Positions 1 to 7,654 of a stretch of DNA of 64,000 bases are shown one piece after another; the stretch's first letter is position 1; every line of letters starts with the position of its first letter. The DNA lies in NCBI RefSeq assembly GCF_039939195.1, contig NZ_JBDUUH010000001.1:992001-1056000 (forward strand). The letters are read 5' to 3'. The notes beneath the pieces are model-generated. The model made no database searches. It saw only the letters and a list, made by a program, of their open reading frames with translations, and was not told where the DNA came from. The stretch is from Foliimonas ilicis. Lineage in GTDB: Bacteria; Pseudomonadota; Alphaproteobacteria; Rhizobiales; Rhizobiaceae. The translations under genes and the position numbers were made by a program.

Positions 1-340
1 GGTCGTCATCAGCAGTGTCGAGTTCGGCCAGCGCCTGTTCGAACAGTTCGATCTGCATATCGAGGTCCATGCCGGGCGGACCGTTGAGGCAGATCAGTCC
101 GGCATGGATGGCGACATCGGCATATTGCCCCTTGGTTCCGGGCCTGTCTTTCGGCCCCCTGAAATCCACCGAGTTTTTGGTGACGAAGGTCCAGTCACCG
201 TCGAGGATGATGGGCTTCAGCTCCCAGTCCTTCAGGCCTCCGAGCTTCAACCAGACGACATGACTGGTCTCGCCGAACCCCTTATCCAATGCCAGCTTTG
301 CCAGTTCGGGACTGAGGCATTCATCGATCAGGAACTTCAT
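1..340 (-). CDS. DUF5615 PIN-like toxin (3' end cut by window edge)
   Basis: Reading the minus strand from the ATG at 338-340 gives a protein opening MKFLIDECLSPELAKLAL and continuing without a stop to base 1, so the C-terminus lies outside the window. The early FLIDE acidic motif, the later TKNSVDF segment and the small size fit DUF5615, a PIN/Mut7-C-like family usually found as the toxin partner of DUF433 proteins. The ATG overlaps the TGA of the DUF433 gene in an ATGA arrangement, so the two are almost certainly translated together. Nuclease activity is inferred from family membership only. It sits at the edge of an integrated element, where such modules often act as maintenance genes. Confidence 0.8.
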   Translation of the reverse strand, partial: MKFLIDECLSPELAKLALDKGFGETSHVVWLKLGGLKDWELKPIILDGDWTFVTKNSVDFRGPKDRPGTKGQYADVAIHAGLICLNGPPGMDLDMQIELFEQALAELDTADDD

Positions 341-990
341 CCCGCCTTCCTGAGACGAGGAACGCGGCGATCCGTGATGATGACCGAGCCTTCGGGAAGA
401 TCGCCAGAGACGCGTGGGCGACCGCGCAGCGGGTTCGCTTCCGCGTAGATCGTGGCGAGCCTAACCTTCCTGACGTCCAGGCTGGGCCAGGCTGCGAGGA
501 TGCGCTCCATCGAATGGCCGGCGGCTACGGATGCCGCAACGTCGTAGACAGGAACGCGGGTGCCCTGGAAGACGGGCGTGCCGCCAAGAATCCCTGGCGA
601 GGTTGTGACCATCTCCCGTGCGGCGGCGAGATCGTCCAGCCGCTCGCTCGCGCCCTTCATGAAGGGCAACAGGTCGATGGTCAGGAACTCGTCGCGCACG
701 GTCCAGTCCTCGCGAAGCAGCGCAGCCCAGGGCAGGGCGCGTGACCGTGTGAGCCGGGGCTCCGCGGTCCTGATGGCCGACAAGCGCTCTTCCGAGGTCA
801 GGCGCTTCGCGCTCTCGAAATAGAAGGCGATGAGCGAACAGGCTCCGGCCAGGACGTAGCGGCCGTTGTCGAGTGAGACGAAGGCGTCTGGCAGGATGTG
901 TTCGTCGATGACGCGGTTGACGTCGCGCAGGCTCACGCGCGAGACGACGGCGGCCTCGCTCGCCTTCAGCATTTCCGCAACTGCGGGCAT
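337..990 (-). CDS. DUF433 domain antitoxin
   Basis: 217 residues from the ATG at 988-990, which follows a strong GGAGG ribosome site. A longer in-frame start near 1125 was rejected because it lacks such a site and would cross the probable operator. The C-terminal third carries the DUF433 signature: an SPGILGGTPVFQGTRVPV stretch (about residues 138-155), then a helical 'VAAGHSMERILAAWPSL' segment, a winged-helix-like fold. The N-terminal 130 residues look like an additional helical DNA- or partner-binding region. It probably neutralises the DUF5615 protein encoded just downstream and represses its own promoter. The role is inferred from family and pairing. Confidence 0.8.
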   Translation of the reverse strand: MPAVAEMLKASEAAVVSRVSLRDVNRVIDEHILPDAFVSLDNGRYVLAGACSLIAFYFESAKRLTSEERLSAIRTAEPRLTRSRALPWAALLREDWTVRDEFLTIDLLPFMKGASERLDDLAAAREMVTTSPGILGGTPVFQGTRVPVYDVAASVAAGHSMERILAAWPSLDVRKVRLATIYAEANPLRGRPRVSGDLPEGSVIITDRRVPRLRKAG

Positions 991-1010
991 GGGAGCCTCC
1001 TGATTAAATC

Positions 1011-1026
1011 TTCCGATACGTCGGAA
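1011..1026. promoter_or_regulatory. inverted repeat, likely antitoxin operator
   Basis: TTCCGA-tacg-TCGGAA is a perfect 6-bp inverted repeat beginning 21 bp upstream of the DUF433 start codon and overlapping an AT-rich TATATA stretch on its far side. Position and symmetry suit autoregulation by the antitoxin. No binding data can be read from sequence. Confidence 0.5.
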
Positions 1027-1121
1027 TATATACTGCGGAGGCCGGAATTTCAATGTCCGATCGAGACTGGACGCGGGGCATGATCCAAAAGAGGGGACCG
1101 CCGCCCCACGCATGAGCGGTA

Positions 1122-2318
1122 TCAAGCTGCGATATCCAGTTCCTCATCCTTATCCTCTGCCTTCTCCGTGACGGGAAGGGTGAGGGCCAGCGCGATGGCG
1201 TCCGACACCTTGTTGGCGGCGGCCCTGATTGGATCGGTCTTGAGATGGGCATATCGCGCGGTCGTCTGGACCTGCGTGTGGCCGAGCAGCCTGCCGATCA
1301 TGGTCAGATCCTCGCCAAGCTGGAGGGCGTCCGAGGCGAAAGAGTGGCGGAGATCGTGAATACGCAGATCGTCCAGTCCGGCGCGTTTGCGCAGACGTCG
1401 CCACGGCTTCTGCATGTCGGTCAGGTGCTGACCCTCGATCGTCCCGGTGATGACGTAGGGATTGTCCTTCACCTTGGGGACCGTCTTGAAGACTTCCACG
1501 ACGGCTTGACCGATTGCGACCAGCTTTGCTCCACTCTTTGAATCGGGCAGGCGGAGAAGGCCCGCATCGAGATCGACATATTCCCATTTCAGCTTCTGGA
1601 TTTCGCTGAGGCGGCAGCCGGTAAGAAGCAGAAGCTGGATGCAAAACGCGGCTTCGCGTTCGGCATTGGTCTCGCGCAGGACTTTGCCGAGCCGGGCAAG
1701 CTCATCGGGCGTGAGGTAACGCTCGCGCTTGACCTCCTTGTAGCGCTTGACCTTCCAACAGGGGTTCACGCCGTCGGTGCGTACGCCCCAGGTATGGGCG
1801 ACAGTGAACATGACCGAGAGCACCCCAAGGGTCCTGTTGGCCTGATAGGGCGTTTCCTTCATCGACTGGTGCATCTCGACGACATCGGCGCGGGTGATGT
1901 CGATGATGCGATGCGATCCCAGCTTCGGGTTGATGAAGAGTTCGACCGACCTTTTGTATTCCGCATGGGTGGAGGCTTTGCAGTGTGATGCGACGTGCTC
2001 GTCGAGAAAGCGCTGTCCAAACTCCTTCATGGTGGGGGACGCCTTGCGGCGGTCGCGCTCGCCGGCCGGATCGGCGCCAAGGCGGACCTGCGAGAGATGC
2101 TTCATCGCTTCGGTGCGGGCGAGGTCGGGTGTCACCGCGCCATGCAGCCCGATGTTGACGCGGCGCAGGCGACCGCCGGCCCGGAATTGGGCGAGGTACA
2201 TCTTCCGGCCGGACGGATAGACGCGCAGCCCGAAGCCCTTCAGTTCCTCGTCCCATAGGAAGAATTCCTTGTCGGTTGGCGCTGCCGCATCGACGGAACG
2301 TTTCGTGATTTTGGTCAT
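1122..2318 (-). CDS. int: tyrosine site-specific integrase of the genomic island
   Basis: 398 residues. The N-terminus (about 1-90) is a DUF4102-type arm-binding domain, followed by a SAM-like core-binding domain (about 95-185) and a C-terminal phage-integrase catalytic domain. The catalytic set is visible: Arg236 in TGCRLSEI, His321 and Arg324 in HDLRHSFAS, His347 in LLGHT and the nucleophile Tyr356 in TTARYAHL, so the enzyme should be active. It should integrate and excise the element whose end lies at about 2507-2551, next to its 5' side. The TA pair lies beyond its 3' end. The attachment remnant nearby suggests the initiator tRNA gene as target. Confidence 0.95.
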   Translation of the reverse strand: MTKITKRSVDAAAPTDKEFFLWDEELKGFGLRVYPSGRKMYLAQFRAGGRLRRVNIGLHGAVTPDLARTEAMKHLSQVRLGADPAGERDRRKASPTMKEFGQRFLDEHVASHCKASTHAEYKRSVELFINPKLGSHRIIDITRADVVEMHQSMKETPYQANRTLGVLSVMFTVAHTWGVRTDGVNPCWKVKRYKEVKRERYLTPDELARLGKVLRETNAEREAAFCIQLLLLTGCRLSEIQKLKWEYVDLDAGLLRLPDSKSGAKLVAIGQAVVEVFKTVPKVKDNPYVITGTIEGQHLTDMQKPWRRLRKRAGLDDLRIHDLRHSFASDALQLGEDLTMIGRLLGHTQVQTTARYAHLKTDPIRAAANKVSDAIALALTLPVTEKAEDKDEELDIAA

Positions 2319-2433
2319 GAACTGCTCCCTCCTGCCGGAACTTCCGGAATCAAATCGGAATCATTTGGGGGCGTATGGATGCGCCCTCTCATCGTAAAAT
2401 AAGGTAGGTCGCATCCGATAATCTGTCAATAGT

Positions 2434-2466
2434 AACAGCTATTTAGGTGGTAAATAACAGCTATTT
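2434..2466. repeat. 11-bp direct repeats beside the att site
   Basis: AACAGCTATTT occurs at 2434-2444 and again at 2456-2466, 22 bp apart start to start, about two helical turns. The pair lies between the integrase start and the tRNA-derived att core. Such phased repeats are typical of integrase arm-type or excisionase sites; that reading is an inference. Confidence 0.45.
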
Positions 2467-2506
2467 CGTAGTGCCGGATAGAGGGGCGAAAAGCGGCCAG
2501 AACAAA

Positions 2507-2551
2507 CTCATAACCTGAAGGTCGTTGGTTCAAATCCAACCCCCGCAACCA
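2507..2551 (+). other. attachment site: 3' half of initiator tRNA-fMet
   Basis: From CTCATAACC (anticodon loop with CAT) through the T arm (GTTGG-TTCAAAT-CCAAC) to CCCGCAACCA, this is the 3' end of a bacterial initiator tRNA including encoded CCA. The bases upstream cannot form the D arm or the 5' acceptor strand, so this is a fragment and not a tRNA gene. It is what remains at the right junction when an element integrates into a tRNA 3' end; the intact gene should lie at the other end, left of this window. Confidence 0.85.
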
Positions 2552-2582
2552 AAACCTCTCAAAACACACCTTAATTAATACC

Positions 2583-2608
2583 AAAGCCCGCAACGCACGG
2601 GCTTTTTT
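2583..2608 (+). terminator. rho-independent terminator after the tRNA remnant
   Basis: AAAGCCCG (2583-2590) pairs with CGGGCTTT (2598-2605) around a 7-nt loop and runs into a T tract. It is probably the original terminator of the tRNA gene, now separated from its promoter by the integrated element. Confidence 0.8.
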
Positions 2609-2705
2609 GCGTCAAAAGCAATCCGAAAATGACCGCCAGAGAATTGCTCCGCACATTCCCGTCAGAACCGTGACAAAGAACCCCGCTTCGCCTAAAAGCC
2701 GTCTT

Positions 2706-2799
2706 ACCAAGGGGAGCCCCCTGCAATGGGCTGAGAAACCGCTAGCACAAGCGCGGTGAACATTCGAACCGGATCCGGATCAACCCGGCAAAGGGAGAA
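2706..2799 (+). ncRNA. TPP (THI-box) riboswitch
   Basis: The stretch has the conserved order of a thiamin-pyrophosphate aptamer: GGGGAGCCC, then GGGCTGAGAAACC, a variable stem, GAACCGGATCCGG, ATCAACCCGGCAAAGGGAGAAC. The CTGAGA and GATC..GG blocks that bind the pyrimidine and pyrophosphate of TPP are both present. It lies 88 bp upstream of the first TenA gene and should switch both TenA genes off when TPP is plentiful. The mode, translational or transcriptional, is not evident. Confidence 0.93.
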
Positions 2800-2886
2800 C
2801 AGCAGAGGCTTGACGCTCGTCGGCTTTATCGCGGGACCGCCCGTGTCTGTAATGGATAGCCTCGCTGTCGAAGCAGAAAGGACATC

Positions 2887-3537
2887 ATGATGAGCGCGCG
2901 CTTCACCGAAATCCTCAGACAAAAAAGCGAACCGAGCTGGACGCAAGCCGTCAACCATCGCTTTGTTACCGAGTTGTTTGATGGGATGATCGAAGACCAA
3001 GTCATGGCCGCCTATCTGATCCAGGATCACCGTTTCCTGGATAGTTTCCTGACATTGCTGGGTGCAGCGATCGCTACGACCGACAGTTTTGAGGCGAGGA
3101 TACGGTTTGGACGCTTCATCGGCATGGTGTCTGGCGAAGAAAATACTTATTTTCTGCGCGCTTTCGAGGCTCTCGGTGTAACGGAAAGACAGCGCTCCAC
3201 GACGCCTGACAGCATTCCCACGGCCGGCTTCAAAGCGCTCATGTATGAGGCCGCGAATACGCGCTCCTATGCTGCTGTGCTTTCCGTGCTCAATGTTGCC
3301 GAGTGGCTCTATCTCGATTGGGCCATGAAGGCACCGAAACCTCTGCCGGAGAATTTCGTCCACGCGGAATGGATCACCCTGCACGACAATCTCGATTTCC
3401 GGGACTTTGTCTCTTTCTTGCGCGAAGAATTGGACCGTGTCGGGCCGGCCGAGCCGGAGGTCAGTGAGGATTTTTTCCTGCGCGCCGTTGCATTGGAAAA
3501 GGCGTTCTTCGATGCCGCCTACGAAATCGGGGGCTGA
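2887..3537 (+). CDS. TenA family protein, TenA_E type (thiamine salvage)
   Basis: 216 residues, all-helical TenA/thiaminase II family. Two adjacent ATGs (2887, 2890) are possible starts behind AAAGGACAT. Where classical TenA has its catalytic Cys this protein reads NVAEWLYLDWAM, placing a Glu there, which marks the TenA_E branch. Characterised TenA_E enzymes act on breakdown products of the thiamine pyrimidine moiety, such as formylaminopyrimidines, whereas TenA_C hydrolyses aminopyrimidine to HMP. It is directly under the TPP riboswitch and 3 bp ahead of a TenA_C gene, suggesting consecutive steps in pyrimidine salvage in the cytoplasm. The exact substrate is not determined. Confidence 0.85.
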   Translation: MMSARFTEILRQKSEPSWTQAVNHRFVTELFDGMIEDQVMAAYLIQDHRFLDSFLTLLGAAIATTDSFEARIRFGRFIGMVSGEENTYFLRAFEALGVTERQRSTTPDSIPTAGFKALMYEAANTRSYAAVLSVLNVAEWLYLDWAMKAPKPLPENFVHAEWITLHDNLDFRDFVSFLREELDRVGPAEPEVSEDFFLRAVALEKAFFDAAYEIGG

Positions 3538-3540
3538 AGC

Positions 3541-4200
3541 GTGGATATCTTCGATCGATTGAAGACCGCAGCCGCACCTGATTGGCAAAGCTACGTCAAT
3601 CATGATTTCGTTCGCCAACTCGGTAAGGGCACATTGCCCGAGAAAGCTTTCCGCACCTATCTGGTTCAGGATTATCTGTTTTTGATCCAGTTTGCGCGCG
3701 CATGGGCGCTCGCCGCTTATAAAAGCCGCACGCTTTCCGACATCCGTGCCGCGCAGGCGGGATTGGCCTCCATTCTGGACGAGACGGAGTTGCATGTCCG
3801 TTTGTGCGGCCGGTGGGGTCTGTCCCGGAGCGCGATTGAAAAAGCGCCGGAACTGCAAGCGACTGTCGCCTATACACGCTTTGTACTCGATTGCGGCGCA
3901 GCAGGAGATCTGCTCGATCTGCATGTCGCGCTGGCACCCTGCGTGATCGGCTATGCCGAGATTGGCCGCAACCTTGCGCCAAACGGCGTCGATGCGCTTG
4001 GCAATCATCCATATCGCGAGTGGATCGGTGAATATGCCAGTGAAACTTATCAAGGCGTGGCATCGGCTGCCCGCCTCCATCTCGATGAATTGGCCGCGCG
4101 CTCGATGACCGAACAGCGATTCACTGAGCTTGCCGAATTTTTTGCGAAAGCGTCGCGGCTGGAGGCGGATTTCTGGCAGATGGGGCTGAATGGTTCGTAA
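3541..4200 (+). CDS. tenA: TenA family aminopyrimidine aminohydrolase, TenA_C type
   Basis: 219 residues with a GTG start 3 bp after the upstream stop. APCVIGYAEIG (about residues 132-142) carries the catalytic Cys and following aromatic of thiaminase II, and the C-terminal ADFWQMG segment is also family-typical. It should convert aminomethyl-aminopyrimidine to HMP for thiamine resynthesis. No thiC, thiD or ABC transporter genes (thiXYZ) follow, so its partners are elsewhere. The TPP riboswitch upstream is shared with the preceding gene. Confidence 0.88.
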   Translation: MDIFDRLKTAAAPDWQSYVNHDFVRQLGKGTLPEKAFRTYLVQDYLFLIQFARAWALAAYKSRTLSDIRAAQAGLASILDETELHVRLCGRWGLSRSAIEKAPELQATVAYTRFVLDCGAAGDLLDLHVALAPCVIGYAEIGRNLAPNGVDALGNHPYREWIGEYASETYQGVASAARLHLDELAARSMTEQRFTELAEFFAKASRLEADFWQMGLNGS

Positions 4201-4267
4201 CTGAGCCTATACCGACCATTGATCGTGGCCGCTCCAGTCTTAATTCGTCAATTTCATTCGATGGCGC

Positions 4268-4298
4268 TTGACCTTCCAGTCACTGGAAGCCCTACCTA
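4268..4298 (+). promoter_or_regulatory. CueR-type copper-responsive promoter
   Basis: -35 TTGACC (4268-4273) and -10 TACCTA (4293-4298) are separated by 19 bp, the long spacer typical of MerR-family promoters. Between them lies the perfect inverted repeat CTTCCAG-TCA-CTGGAAG (4273-4289). Spacer length and operator sequence closely match known CueR sites upstream of copA. The cueR gene lies downstream in the same operon and is the obvious ligand-dependent activator. Confidence 0.9.
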
Positions 4299-4329
4299 TC
4301 TGTCAGAAATAGTTTTGAACGGATAGATC

Positions 4330-6831
4330 ATGGATAAATCGCATAACCACGCCGGTCACGGACAATGCTGCAGCCGCGGCAGCGATAAGGCGCTGGAGGA
4401 TGCCGTGACGCGCGATCCGGTCTGCGGCATGCTTGTCGATCCATCGGCAGGAAAGCCGACGATCATCCATGAAGGGCACGAATATTTCTTTTGCTGCAAT
4501 TCGTGCCGCGACAAGTTTGTAAAATCTCCCGAGAGTTACATCGACGCGGTCGATCCTGTCTGTGGAATGAAGGTCGCGCGTGCGAGTGCCAAGCATTTTC
4601 ATCGGCATGAGGGCGTCGGGTATTACTTCTGCTCCGAGAGCTGCCTCAAGAAATTCGAGGCGAAGCCGGATCACTATCTGGGCGACCGGCCCGCGCCGGA
4701 ACCCATGCCGAAAGGCACGCAATATACGTGTCCGATGCACCCTGAAGTTCTTCGCGACAAGCCGGGTTCATGCCCGAAATGCGGAATGGCGTTGGAGCCT
4801 ATGGGCGTGCCGACGGGCGACGAGGGGCCGAACCCCGAACTGGTCGATTTCACGCGCCGCTTTTGGGTGAGTGCTGCACTGTCCATTCCGCTTCTGGTGA
4901 TTACCATGGGGCCGATGCTCGGCCTGCCGATCCGCGACTGGATGGGAGAGCGAACGGCGATTTGGGTCGAACTTGTGCTGGCGACGCCTGTGGTGCTTTG
5001 GGCCGCTATCCCGTTTTTTCACAGAGGCTGGGAATCAATCGTCAACCGCAGCCCCAATATGTGGACGCTGATCTCGATCGGAGTGGGCGTTGCCTATATC
5101 TACAGCGTCGTCGCAACGTTATTCCCCGATATTTTCCCGCATCAGTTCCGCGGGCATGTCGATACGGTTCCGGTCTATTTCGAGGCTGCCGCCGTTATCG
5201 TCTCGCTTGTCTTCCTTGGCCAGCTTCTGGAACTGAAAGCGCGCGAACGCACAGGCTCTGCCATCCGCGCGCTGCTTGATCTTGCACCGAAATCCGCCCG
5301 GCGGATTGACGCTGACGGTTCGGAAAAAGACGTGCCGCTTGAAGAGGTGAAGAGTGGTGATCGTCTGCGTATCCGCCCCGGCGAGAGCGTGCCGGTGGAT
5401 GGCGTTGTCGAAGAGGGACGTTCTTCGATCGACGAATCCATGATTACCGGCGAGGCCGTGCCTGTTGAAAAGACCCAAGGTGACACCGTTACCGGCGGAA
5501 CGCTGAACAAGAACGGTTCGCTGGTCATGCGCGCCGAGAAGGTCGGTGCCGATACTGTGCTGTCGCAGATCGTCGAACTGGTCGCCAAGGCGCAGCGTTC
5601 GCGGGCGCCGATTCAGGGGCTTGCCGACCGCGTCGCCTATTATTTCGTGCCGGCCGTGGTGCTGGTCGCGATTGCGGCTTTCATCGTCTGGGCGTTGTAC
5701 GGCCCTGAGCCGAGCATGATCTTCGCGATTGTTTCGGCCGTGTCCGTTCTAATCATCGCATGCCCCTGTGCGCTTGGTCTTGCAACTCCGATGTCCATTA
5801 TGACGGCGACCGGACGCGGCGCTCAGGCCGGTGCGCTGATCAAGGACGCGGAGGCTTTGGAGCGCTTTGCGAAGGTCGATACGCTGATCGTGGATAAGAC
5901 AGGTACGCTGACTGAGGGTAGGCCATCGCTTACCGATGTGATCGCGGCCGGAGGGTTCAGCGAAGACGATGTGCTCTCGTTTGCCGTAGCGCTCGAAAGA
6001 GGGTCTGAGCATCCTTTGGCCGAGGCCATTATCGAAGGCGCAAAATCGCGCAATGTTCAGAGCGAAACCGCCACCGATTTCGAGGCTATAACCGGCAAGG
6101 GTGTGAAAGGGATCGTCGCGGGTCGCGACGTCGCGCTCGGCAACGCGGCGCTGATGAGCGATCTTCGGGTCGATATGGCTGGGTTTGCGGACCAAGCCGA
6201 CTTGCTGCGCGGCGATGGCAAGACGGCAATGTTCGTCTCGGTCGATCAAAAGCTGGCAGGCATCGTTGCCGTCGCGGACCCGATCAAAGCAACGACGGCG
6301 GAGGCGATAAAAGCGCTTCACGCTACCGGTCTGAAAATCATCATGGCGACGGGCGACAACGAACTTACAGCGCGGGCAGTTGCGTCGAGGCTCGGCATAG
6401 ACGAGGTCCGCGCCGATATCTTGCCTGAAGGCAAGAAAGCGCTGGTCGATGAGCTTCGCAAAGCGGGCGCGGTCATTGCGATGGCGGGTGACGGTGTGAA
6501 CGACGCCCCGGCGTTGGCAGCCGCGGATGTCGGCATCGCCATGGGCACCGGTGCCGATGTTGCTGTCGAAAGTGCTGGCATTACCTTGGTGAAGGGCGAT
6601 CTCAACGGCATCGTTCGTGCACGAACGCTTGCGCAGGCGACCATCCGCAACATCAAGCAGAATTTGTTTTTTGCGTTTGTTTACAATGCGCTGGGTGTGC
6701 CGGTCGCGGCTGGCGTCTTGTACCCGGTGTTCGGCATGCTGCTTTCGCCGATGCTGGCCGCCGCTGCGATGAGCCTTTCATCTGTGTCGGTCATCGGCAA
6801 CGCCTTGCGGCTCCGAACTGTCAAACTCTAA
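4330..6831 (+). CDS. copA: copper-exporting P1B-type ATPase with two YHS domains
   Basis: 833 residues; exports Cu(I) (possibly Ag(I)) across the inner membrane. The N-terminus is His/Cys-rich, then two YHS domains begin at DPVCGM (29-34 and 75-80), then a heavy-metal-binding domain (about 131-158, YTCPMHPE...CPKCGM). There is no classic CxxC ferredoxin-like domain. The core shows CPC at about 478-480 (P1B-1 signature), the phosphorylation site DKTGT from about 522, SEHPL in the nucleotide domain and GDGVNDAP from about 720, with roughly eight membrane segments. Upstream lies the CueR promoter; cueR follows after an 11-bp gap with AAGGAGG. The domain order resembles SilP/CopF-like pumps. Confidence 0.95.
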   Translation: MDKSHNHAGHGQCCSRGSDKALEDAVTRDPVCGMLVDPSAGKPTIIHEGHEYFFCCNSCRDKFVKSPESYIDAVDPVCGMKVARASAKHFHRHEGVGYYFCSESCLKKFEAKPDHYLGDRPAPEPMPKGTQYTCPMHPEVLRDKPGSCPKCGMALEPMGVPTGDEGPNPELVDFTRRFWVSAALSIPLLVITMGPMLGLPIRDWMGERTAIWVELVLATPVVLWAAIPFFHRGWESIVNRSPNMWTLISIGVGVAYIYSVVATLFPDIFPHQFRGHVDTVPVYFEAAAVIVSLVFLGQLLELKARERTGSAIRALLDLAPKSARRIDADGSEKDVPLEEVKSGDRLRIRPGESVPVDGVVEEGRSSIDESMITGEAVPVEKTQGDTVTGGTLNKNGSLVMRAEKVGADTVLSQIVELVAKAQRSRAPIQGLADRVAYYFVPAVVLVAIAAFIVWALYGPEPSMIFAIVSAVSVLIIACPCALGLATPMSIMTATGRGAQAGALIKDAEALERFAKVDTLIVDKTGTLTEGRPSLTDVIAAGGFSEDDVLSFAVALERGSEHPLAEAIIEGAKSRNVQSETATDFEAITGKGVKGIVAGRDVALGNAALMSDLRVDMAGFADQADLLRGDGKTAMFVSVDQKLAGIVAVADPIKATTAEAIKALHATGLKIIMATGDNELTARAVASRLGIDEVRADILPEGKKALVDELRKAGAVIAMAGDGVNDAPALAAADVGIAMGTGADVAVESAGITLVKGDLNGIVRARTLAQATIRNIKQNLFFAFVYNALGVPVAAGVLYPVFGMLLSPMLAAAAMSLSSVSVIGNALRLRTVKL

Positions 6832-6841
6832 GGAGGCTCGA

Positions 6842-7261
6842 ATGAATATAGGCGATGCATCCAGCCGGTCCGGCCTGCCCGCGAAGACGATCCGGTATTA
6901 TGAGGATATCGGCCTGTTGAAACCGGGCCGTGCCGAAAACAGCTATCGTGATTATTCGGATGCCGACATTCATCGGCTGAAATTCCTGCAACGATCGCGC
7001 AGCCTCGGCTTTTCGGTGGAGGAATGCCGGCAGCTTCTGTCGCTTTACGGCGATACGCATCGCGAGAGTGCCGATGTGAAAGCGATCGCCAGCCTGAAAC
7101 TGAGCGAGATCGACCGCAAGATTGCCGAACTCATGGAGTTGCGCGGCACGCTGCAGCATTTGATCCACAATTGCCATGGCGATGCGCATCCCGAATGCCC
7201 GATCCTCGATCAACTCGCGGGCGAGACCGCGCATTCAACGCAATCAAAAATCAGACATTGA
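6842..7261 (+). CDS. cueR: Cu(I)-responsive MerR-family regulator CueR
   Basis: 139 residues. The N-terminal winged helix (KTIRYYEDIGLL) is followed by a dimerisation helix and a C-terminal metal loop with Cys111 and Cys119 in CHGDAHPECP, matching the two thiolates that hold a single Cu(I) in E. coli CueR (Cys112 and Cys120). It should activate the promoter at 4268-4298 by DNA distortion. Start chosen at the ATG after AAGGAGG, just behind the ATPase stop. Co-transcription with its target gives positive feedback on copper export. Confidence 0.95.
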   Translation: MNIGDASSRSGLPAKTIRYYEDIGLLKPGRAENSYRDYSDADIHRLKFLQRSRSLGFSVEECRQLLSLYGDTHRESADVKAIASLKLSEIDRKIAELMELRGTLQHLIHNCHGDAHPECPILDQLAGETAHSTQSKIRH

Positions 7262-7271
7262 GGAGCTCCGT

Positions 7272-7652
7272 ATGAAAACGCTTATGAAACGCATCATCGC
7301 GGCATCGGTATTTGCCATTATCGCAGGCACCGCAATCGCCCAGACGGACCATAGCGGCCACGACATGGGAAGCACCTCAAAGGCAAGCGAAGCGCCTGCC
7401 ACGCAGGCTTACATGAAGGCGATGGACGACATGCATGAGACCATGGCGAAGATCGAATATACCGGCGATGCGGATATCGATTTCGCGCTCGGCATGATCC
7501 CGCACCACCAGGCGGCGATCGATATGGCCAAGGCGCAACTCGAAAGCGGAAAGGATCCCGAAATCCGCAAGCTTTCGGAAGAGATCATCAAGGCGCAGGA
7601 AAGCGAAATCGCACAGCTAGAAGCCTGGCTGAAAGCGCACCAGGCGCATTAA
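7272..7652 (+). CDS. periplasmic DUF305 copper-binding-like protein
   Basis: 126 residues from the ATG at 7272, behind AGGAGC; longer in-frame starts overlap cueR. An N-terminal signal peptide (MKTLMKRIIAASVFAIIAGT, cleavage likely after AIA) is followed by a His/Met-rich linker (DHSGHDMG) and a DUF305 helical domain with MIPHHQAAIDMAK. Relatives such as CopM bind copper in the periplasm. As third gene of the copper operon it probably buffers periplasmic copper. Metal binding is inferred. Confidence 0.87.
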   Translation: MKTLMKRIIAASVFAIIAGTAIAQTDHSGHDMGSTSKASEAPATQAYMKAMDDMHETMAKIEYTGDADIDFALGMIPHHQAAIDMAKAQLESGKDPEIRKLSEEIIKAQESEIAQLEAWLKAHQAH

Positions 7653-7654
7653 GC

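Noticed and set aside
2476..2551. A complete tRNA-Met gene ending at 2551
   Set aside because: Only the anticodon loop to CCA half matches. The upstream bases cannot form the acceptor, D arm or 5' anticodon strand, so it is an att remnant.
2704..4080. 458-codon open frame on the minus strand
   Set aside because: It is antisense to the riboswitch and both TenA genes, whose motifs and ribosome signals are clear; the long frame is a GC-rich shadow.
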